Translations under genes and position numbers: made by a program | In this document: one piece after another, positions 57,021 to 64,000 of the stretch | How positions within the stretch are numbered: the first letter of the stretch is position 1 | How the letters are laid out: the number at the start of each line of letters is the position of its first letter | DNA from: Paguma larvata | Taxonomy: Eukaryota > Chordata > Mammalia > Carnivora > Viverridae | Length of the DNA stretch: 64,000 nucleotides | Assembly (NCBI GenBank): GCA_030068075.1 | Contig: CM057830.1 | Span: 24,212,247-24,276,246, forward strand | Direction: 5' to 3' | The notes under the pieces: generated by a model | Told to the model about the DNA's origin: nothing | Seen by the model: the letters and a program-made list of their open reading frames with translations, nothing else | The model's database searches: none

Positions 57021-57735
57021 TATTAGAAAGGACAAGATTTCGTTTCTCTGCAGTGAAATCTAGCAAAGGAGTTGAGACTGCTCATCAGTTCATGGGATTA
57101 GTGGAGAGAAGGCAAACCAGAGGCACCTTTCAGAGGAATGACACAACCTACAGGTTTGTAGATCAGAACATAAAGATGAGGCGAGGCGGTGGGGGCGTGG
57201 GGTGCGGAACAGGGCTGCAAGATTTTCAGCCTGAGAGACCAGAAGGAAGCTAGTATTTAAAGGGTGCCGTCCTGGGAGAAAAAATGGCTGGCTGACTTTG
57301 AACAAGGAATCAAAGCTCATTTCTGGGCACTTCGGTCTGTGATTTTTTTATAAATGTTAGATGGAGATTAAAAGTTGGTACTAGAGAGGTGAGAGTCTCA
57401 ATTTATTATAGATGACTTCACTATAGGAATGAACGTAAACCATTCAACGAAAGTTTAAGTGCCTTTCTGTGTACAGATTCTGTGATGCCTCCTAGGCGTA
57501 CAGGGACAAACCAGGCAGGAGGTAGGCACCTTGCTTGCTTTTGTGACTCAGAAGCCTAGGGATAAGTATCCGGAAGTGAGAAAGAGGGAGGGGAATAGAA
57601 AAAGAGGAGAAAGGAGTAATTAATTAGCTGGGAAGAGAAGTCACTCGGTCATGACAAGGATATAGATTCTGCCTCCAATTTTATGTTCCCGAGGAAAACA
57701 CTGAGGTGTTTCCTACCTCCATGCAAATCTCACTT
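57021..57735 (+). other. GK intron 4, nothing recognised
   Basis: No gene or repeat recognised. Confidence 0.4.
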
Positions 57736-57751
57736 AAGAATGTTAACATGG

Positions 57752-57977
57752 AGGCGCCTGGGTGGCTCAGTTGGTTAAGCGGCCGACTTCGGCTCAGGTC
57801 ATGATCTCGCAGTCTGTGAGTTCGAGCCCCGCGTCGGGCTCTGTGCTGACGGCTCAGAGCCTGGAGCCTGCTTCTGATTCTGTGTCTCCCTCTCTCTCTC
57901 TGCCCTTCTCCTGCTCAAGCTCTGTCTCTATGTCTCAAAAATAAATAAATGTTAAAAAAAAAATTAAAAAAAAAAAA
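57752..57977 (+). repeat. young CAN-type SINE, plus strand
   Basis: Near-consensus long-form copy with A-rich tail. Exact 16-base TSD AAGAATGTTAACATGG at 57736-57751 and 57978-57993. Confidence 0.97.
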
Positions 57978-57993
57978 AAGAATGTTAACATGG

Positions 57994-58435
57994 TATTAAG
58001 TCTTCAGCAGCTTTCTCCGAAAACAGCACAAGGTGGGATTGATGGACACGGAATCAGATTTTCACATATCTTTGTCCTTGAGCTTTGTCTTTGTTTCTAT
58101 CACAGTCTGTGGGTTTTACTCTCTCTCGCCCTCTCTTTGTCCCTTTCTTGTGAATCTGTCGCTCTGGGCCTGTCCTTCTCTTCATCGCTCGCTTTACTTT
58201 TGTAACTCAGTTCTGTAACCGATGCGCAGTATTTGTTATAGACTAGCAAATGGGAGAAGCGGTCTATCTACACTTCTCTTTTTTAAAACGTGCTATTTAC
58301 ATGGCCTTCTTTTTATGGTTCGGGGTCTCTTGAGAGGCAGGCAGCTCGCTCACCCTCATAACAGTAACCAGACTCTAGGTCAATTAGTGGACCCGAAATA
58401 CATTTGATGATGAAGCTTAACACAGAGCAAGACTG
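57994..58435 (+). other. GK intron 4, nothing recognised
   Basis: Pyrimidine-rich near 58060-58200; no gene recognised. Confidence 0.4.
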
Positions 58436-59296
58436 TTTTTTTTTTTTTTTGCTTGAGGTAAACATGTGTTTGTTTACTGACATCTTTTATAACAGATACA
58501 GTTACAAGCACAGAAAAAAAACATGTAAATCGGTCCATCGAGGCACAGATGGCCTGTTCAGAAGTTCCAAATAGTGTTAGAGTTTGTGCGTTCCTTGTGT
58601 GATGAGCGAGGTAAACATTGGTGTGGTACCTAAAAGAGCGGTGTCACGTAGCGTCCCTGCTCTGCAGTCACTGTGCCATGATGGAGCCATTTACTCTCCC
58701 GGCCTCTCGGGTGGACTGCAGGAGCTTTGCAAAGGCTCCTTTGGCCTTTCTCGCCTGTCTTCGCTTATCCTTGCCCCTCGGCGGTGCTTTTCTTTCTCCC
58801 TGGTAGCATCCTCTTCATCAATATTCTTTTCGAAAGACTTCCCTCCTCCCCAAGCCTCATCCTTTTTCTAAACCTTTTCCTTCCAAGACCAATTTTTATT
58901 AGTGGTCCACACACCTTGGCGTCTCCTGAGTGTTACTGACCAGAAGGGTCGGGGTTTACAAATACACCGCAGAGGAAACTGAGCACAACTACAACTACGC
59001 ACCCAACCCCACACCACTGAAGCGGTTCGCGTGTCGAGTGGGGAAAGACTTGAATCGTGTGTGTTAAATACGTCCGTGTGCACAGTTCACTGACGCTACC
59101 AGTGAGGTGTTCAGGCCTGACGAGCATGGCCCGCTTGTTTCCCTCCTTGGACCATTTTGTCCCTTTCCAGTACAGCCGATGGGTGTGCACGGCACGCCCA
59201 CTGCAGTATGACCCATACTCCAGTGGCTTTCTCTGGAGCACGGTTCATGGTTCAAGATCAAAATACTCTTCATGTTAAAGACCAATATCCAGAGAG
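58436..59296 (-). pseudogene. processed retrocopy, source gene not identified
   Basis: The T15 tract at 58436-58450 is a minus-strand poly-A tail at the end of a sequence that reads like a spliced mRNA. A short lysine/arginine-rich frame (with Asp-Glu-Glu-Asp-Ala-Thr-Arg followed by basic residues, around 58710-58830) is followed by about 250 bases of 3' UTR-like DNA containing a TATAAAAG/CAGTAAAC region. GAGCAAGACTG at 58425-58435 resembles AGGCAAGAGTCC at 59294-59305, a possible decayed target duplication. Frames are broken, so it is a pseudogene if correctly read. I could not match it to a protein family; the 5' limit is uncertain. Confidence 0.5.
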
Positions 59297-59434
59297 GCAA
59301 GAGTCCTTGATTTAAGATCTTTATATGTTAGAGAAAACTTTGACAGAAATCATTGGTCTCCGATCCAATTTTTCCTTATTTAAATGTTATTGCAAACATT
59401 GTTTTTCTAAGTTGTTGGCTTTAAAGTTCCCTAT
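59297..59434 (+). other. GK intron 4, nothing recognised
   Basis: Short unclassified gap. Confidence 0.4.
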
Positions 59435-59557
59435 GGGGCGCCTGGCTGACTCAGTTGGTGGAGCATGTGACTCTTGATCTCAGGGTTGTGAGTTCGAGGA
59501 GTGCTTGAGCCCCATGTTAGCTGTAGAGATTACTTCAAATAAAATCTTTAAAAAAAA
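59435..59557 (+). repeat. short CAN SINE, plus strand
   Basis: GGGGCGCCTGGCTGACTCAG head; a duplicated GAG...TGCTTGAGC piece within the B-box part; GTAGAGATTACTTCAAATAA tail. Flanks TTCCCTATG and TTCCCTGTG. Confidence 0.92.
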
Positions 59558-61879
59558 TTCCCTGTGACATACAACTTTTTTCTGCAGAGAGTTGCACTTT
59601 TAAACATTGGTCATCCTCTTTGCCTTTTTTAATTTTTATGTACTGGTTAACCCCAGGCCAATGATTAAACTTACGTAATTATCTATTGAGGTCTGAAGGA
59701 ACCTTGAGCTTGTTTTTTGTGTGTTTTTTTTTAACCCCGTCCGGACCTAGATTACATTTGAGAGTACCAGCATGAAAGAAAACTATAAATGGCCAACCAC
59801 CTAAAACTTGGAAGCACACTTGTCCTTAAACAACAGAAATATAGTTTTGTTTTTATTGTTTTGCTTTGGAAGGGAACAGATTTTTTTTACTTTGGTCAAA
59901 TCTAGAATATTCAGCTTGTCATTTCTCCTTACGTCCCCAGTCCTTTATTACAAGGTTTTTTGAATGCCTTCCATTTCCTTCATTTGAGGTAAAAAAAGAT
60001 ACTGCTGTTTTGTAATTATTAAACTCTTCAACTCTGGGCAAGTTTGAGAAGAAACTGAATTCGATTTCAACTTTGAGGTTTCTGATCTTTACTGTTTCTT
60101 TATATTCCGTTGAGGACTTTAAATTCACCCTGGCTTACCTGTGTCATAGGGGTTTCATGCTGCATTCAAGACTCTGGGTTCTAATCCTGGCTTTTCTACT
60201 TCCACCAGTCTGTGTCTTTCCTCAGAAGTTAGATTTGAGAAATTAAAAGTGTGGACTTCCTAGGCATGAGGGAAAGATCAATGAGCTAATATATGTAGAG
60301 GACTTACAACAGCGCCTGGCAGAGTGCACGGCCTCAGCAAGCGTTCGCCATGGCCCCTGTTCAGAACTGGCCGATAGTCTTTTTCAGCCAGCAGTGCCAG
60401 ATGGAATGATTGATTTATACATGACAGGTGTTCTTAGGGGACATGCAGAGCCCCCCTGGATCATACACGCTTGTGTCAGTCCTTGGCATCCCAGCATTTA
60501 TACACCTAAGAGCCGAAATAGGTTCAGCCCCCCACACTGTGGCATATATATGTTTTAAATCACTCCCTGCCAACTCTGCATTGTTTTCTGGCCCCAGTGA
60601 CTTCTGAAGATGTGATCAGGGGAAAGACAGTCGTCGATTACAGTCTCTTCTCCTTTGTAAGCGACCTCTTTCCCAGCTTAATTAATAGCTTAACGTTTGG
60701 CCAGTGGTAACACATAGCAGTTCAGTCTGGTTTAATGTTGTTATATCTCTTGTTGGGGAGACAGCCCGATAACACTTCGTGGAACTGCCAGAAGTCCTTG
60801 CTCAGGGTGTGCTCTGTAACCCGGAGCCCCACCTTCATCTCCCTCCCCGGGAGGCCTGCGGCTCCTCGTAGTAAACCCCCTCGGAGATGTATTGCTTGTC
60901 TTTGCTTCTAGTCAATTGAAAATAATTAAGATTGTTTTACTTAATATTGAAATTTTTTCTTAGGTGCTTTTCCCTTCCCAAAACCCAAACCCAAAGCGAT
61001 GCACACTTGTAAATATTCTATAAGTCGTCCCTTCCTCTGTCCTGTTACCGCACCACCTGACTAACCCCGGACCGTGGGCAGTGAGACAACCACATTTCTC
61101 TCCACTCTGCAAGCTTCGTTGTTCAGACCTGACTGACTCCAACAGACATATTCTGGATGCGACTTTATTTAATACAAATGAAAGTTTATCGCATCATCCA
61201 AACTGGATTTTTCTTTTTACTTCTTTATTTGATGATTTGAGCCATTCGAAACAGAGTTATTTGTTCTAAGTAAGGGACATACCTTATAGAAGCAGGCTGT
61301 ATAGTGTTTGGGACTCCCTGTGGTCTATTTTCCTTCTTATGTTTTTCCAAATCACTTTAGAACTTAGCCATTCCCTGTGCCCTCCAGACACGCTTCTCCC
61401 GTTTGTGGTTCTGGGCTTTCCCACCTGCCAGCCTCCCAGGGAAGTGCTTTCTGGGGGCCCTGCCTTCCCAAAGCAGCCTTTTCAGGTCTCCCTATGGCTC
61501 GCCCCAACAGTGATTGTGGCTCCCTCCTTAGCCTTCCTCTGTAGGAATGCTCACTCACTACGTTACATAGCCTTTCAATTTAGTGGTTGGGTGAGCAGTT
61601 AGTAACCAGCTGGGCTGCTTTTCTAACTGGGACGCAGATACGTGGCCAGGTAGGGAAGAGTCATCCTGAACAAGAAGCACATTCTTACCTGGTCTTTGTC
61701 CACATGGACGAGGTCCACCAAACCCAGAGACTCTCACCAGACTGCCTTGGTTTCCCTCCTATGCCACGTGTCTTCCTTTTCCTTTGCTCCGCTCAAATGC
61801 GTAGAAAATGTTCGTTCTGATGAACTTGCCCGAGTCATCTACCATTCCCTAAGTGGTCAGCAAGAGAACACAGACCTTG
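59558..61879 (+). other. GK intron 4, mostly unclassified
   Basis: MIR-like words around 60165-60350 (TCTGGGTTCTAATCCTGGC, ACAACAGCGCCTGGCAGAG). Exon 5 of GK was looked for here and not found. Confidence 0.4.
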
Positions 61880-62330
61880 AACCTGGCCACCTCTAGCATG
61901 AACTGCCATTATTTCTCCTAATGCTCCAGCCGCTCCAGTCTCTCCCGGCCCTTCAGACCCGGTTGCCGTTGTCCCCTCTGGCTCTTCAGTTCCAGCTGCT
62001 GGCACTTCCTCAGGTATTGCTGCTCCGGCTCCTGCTCCCTTCCCAGCCTTCCGACTCCGACATCACGGGCGAAATTGACCCCCGCTGCTGGATGTGGATC
62101 TGGCCCTTCTTTTGATTGTTCTCAGAAATTCCCTCCACAAGGGGCTTAGTCCTCCAGCTTGGGGCCTTCTCTGTGGCTTTTGGTCTCTTATTCTGCCAAT
62201 CTAATTCTGCCATCTTAGCTTCCTTAATGAGTTTTCTAATTTTTTTTGTTCTTAATTCAATTAATTTTGAGCATTCGTGAATTGTTTGGTAGCGTATCAA
62301 CCACTGACTTTTTTCTCTTTGGCAGTCGTA
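61880..62330 (-). other. protein-like minus-strand patch, unidentified
   Basis: On the minus strand 62010-62300 encodes a 96-codon open frame with a basic N-terminal half (Arg-Thr-Lys-Lys-Ile-Arg-Lys-Leu-Ile-Lys). Beyond it another frame continues with a Gln/Glu/Arg-rich, coiled-coil-like run. The switch of frame suggests a decayed retrocopy. There is no poly-A tract or target duplication I can point to, and no family is recognised. Confidence 0.3.
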
Positions 62331-62385
62331 CTAATTCATTCCATGTATTCTAATTACCTTAAACTCTTGGGCTAGAAAAACAAAG

Positions 62386-62640
62386 TGAATCTGCGATCAT
62401 GGAAAAAATGGCAGGAGAGGGACTGCAGAGACCATCTAGTCCGACTGCCTTGTTTTATGTTCAGGAAATCCAGGCCACAAAGGGTAAAATGATTTGCTTG
62501 AGTCATGTAGCTTATTGGTGGCAAAGTCGGAAGACAAACAATTGTGGTCTCCTGATTTCACATCCAGTGTTTCGGCTCTTTTTGGTGAGAGGTGGATTCT
62601 GTGGATTCCACTCTGGATACTCGGAAGCTCTCAAGTGAGG
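62386..62640 (+). repeat. MIR/CORE-SINE-like fragment
   Basis: AGAGACCATCTAGTCCGACT, AATCCAGGCCACAAAGGGTA, GTGGCAAAGTCGGAAGACAA and CACATCCAGTGTTTCGGCTC follow MIR order. Confidence 0.6.
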
Positions 62641-62753
62641 AGTAAAGTGCCCAGTTACTTAAGCAGTCGTTGTCAAGGAGCAATACTGTCACAGAGCAAC
62701 TGGGACTCGGGAGCCACCTGGTCATCACGTTTTCCGTCATTGTATTTTGTTTG

Positions 62754-62954
62754 CATTTATTTATTTTGAGAGACCGAGAGAGGCAGAGCACAAGTAGGGG
62801 AGGAGCAGAGAGAGAATGAGACACAGAATTCGAAGAAGGCTCCAGGCTTCGAGCTGTCAGCACAGAGCCTGACGCGGGACTTGAACTCACAACCCGTGGG
62901 ATCATGATATGAGCCGAAGTCAGACGGTTAACCGACTGAGCCACCCAAGCACCT
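62754..62954 (-). repeat. CAN-type SINE, minus strand
   Basis: GCATTTATTTATTTTGAGAG left end, terminal GAGCCACCCAAGCACC, related flanks around GTCATTKTRTTTTGTTT. Confidence 0.94.
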
Positions 62955-62986
62955 GTATGTCATTTTGTTTTTAAAGAAATAATTGG

Positions 62987-63222
62987 GGGGCGCCTGGGTG
63001 GCTCAGTCGGTTAAGTGGCCGATTTCAGCTCAGGGCATGATCTCATGGTTCATGAGTTCGAGCCCCGCGTCGGGCTCTGTGCTGACAGCTCGGAGCCTGG
63101 AGCCTGCTTCCGATTCTGTGTCTCCCTCTCTCTGCCCCTCCCCTGCTCACGCTCTGTCTCTGTGTCTCTCAAAAATAAACGTTAAAAAAATTAAACTTAA
63201 AAAAATAATAATAATTTAAAAA
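62987..63222 (+). repeat. young CAN-type SINE, plus strand
   Basis: GGGGCGCCTGGGTGGCTCAG head, near-consensus body, (AAT)-containing A-rich tail. Exact TSD AAAGAAATAATTGG at 62973-62986 and 63223-63236. Its minus-strand neighbour is only 32 bases away, forming an inverted pair. Confidence 0.97.
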
Positions 63223-63264
63223 AAAGAAATAATTGGAACAAGTTCCATATCCTAAAGACCAGGC

Positions 63265-63660
63265 CCTAGAAAAGAGGCTCTCAAGTTATAGTATATATAG
63301 TACTGAATGACTTGGGACGTTTATGACAAAAGTACAAAGACTTCTTCCTTGCATACACCTGCAACCAGAATCCTGCAAGGTAGGGCTTAGAATGTGTAAT
63401 TTCACATTTTTCCAGGTGGTTCTGATGTGCTTTCTGGGTAAGAACCACTGCTGTGGAGTCTAGCAGTGTTTCTGAAAGGAGGGGGGCACCTATTTAAAAG
63501 GCGTATTTCTGGGATCCCTCCCTGGACCTACTATGCTAGAATTTCTGGGAATGGGGTCCATCTGTAAGTTCCCTAGTGATTATTTACATTAAAATACAGA
63601 AAAGCGTTCATCTAGGAGGCTCTGAGTCATTCAACAGCCTAGAACAATGACTTTCATGTC
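63265..63660 (+). repeat. two MER5-like remnants
   Basis: ACACCTGCAACCAGAATCC, CAGGTGGTTCTGATGTGC and GGGTAAGAACCACTGCTG form one antisense-like MER5 segment. A second at 63465-63600 contains AGTGTTTCTGAAAGGA and TGGGATCCCTCCCTGG. Confidence 0.5.
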
Positions 63661-64000
63661 CTTTGTTCATGTCCCTTGATAAGAAATACATTTTACATCA
63701 TGATTCATCAAACTCCCATAACTAAAACAGAAGTTTCACGTTACTTACTGAGTTCTGTGAACTCCGATATTTTCTGTTCTAATCCATCCTATTTCAGTTT
63801 TTAAAAGCAAGTAGTTGAAACACACTCAATTGATTTTAAACCCCCAGCCCACTGGAGCTTGAAACGCTGAGAATTGAGGTGTGTTTGTTAATTCACAGAC
63901 TCAAAACCTCTCTCTTGAGTTCCTCTTTTCCCAATGACTCCTGTTAATACCTCTTGGAATGGCTCACCTCTGAGGAAGGTCTGCTTCGTTAGAGCCCTAC
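63661..64000 (+). other. GK intron 4, window end
   Basis: No gene or repeat recognised; the intron continues beyond the window. Confidence 0.45.

Overview
The window looks like nuclear DNA from a carnivoran, most likely a cat-family species. The main evidence is about 40 tRNA-derived CAN-type SINEs in both orientations. The longer copies carry the sense block CCTGGGTGGCTCAGTCGG, a CT-rich stretch and an A-rich tail, which is the layout I associate with felid SINEs; canine SINEC_Cf is organised differently. Carnivore-type L1 3' ends, ancient MaLR LTRs, L2, MIR and MER5-like fragments fill much of the rest. No bacterial-type operons, CRISPR arrays or rRNA genes were seen.

The one confidently identified gene is the 5' half of glycerol kinase (GK, X-linked in placental mammals), on the + strand. 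A CpG island at about 30150-31170 holds the promoter and coding exon 1 (30830-30907). Exons 2 (41166-41239), 3 (43596-43702) and 4 (53122-53199) follow, all with canonical AG/GT splice sites and compatible phases. Together they encode residues 1-112 plus the first base of codon 113: the N-terminal phosphate-binding loop and the Arg-Glu pair that binds glycerol. Exon 5 and later exons are not visible, so intron 4 runs past the end of the window.

Upstream of GK (1-30149) there is no recognised protein-coding gene. This region holds a decayed U6 snRNA pseudogene (minus, 925-1023), many SINEs, two pairs of oppositely oriented L1 3' ends (8634-10495 and 14636-15708), several MaLR LTRs, and an old two-LTR endogenous retrovirus of about 8.5 kb (21107-29612) that is broken and further interrupted by younger insertions. 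One segment, 15960-16114, looks like a real coding exon (strong polypyrimidine tract and AG, 51 open codons, GT donor). I cannot assign it to a known gene, and it is the best candidate for something undescribed here.

GK introns 1-4 contain only repeats and unclassified DNA. The exceptions are a probable processed retrocopy on the minus strand in intron 4 (58436-59296, T-tract poly-A signature) and a second protein-like minus-strand patch (about 61880-62330), neither identified. Repeat family names are given from memory of consensus features and should be treated as such; exact repeat edges are approximate unless target-site duplications (TSDs) are quoted.
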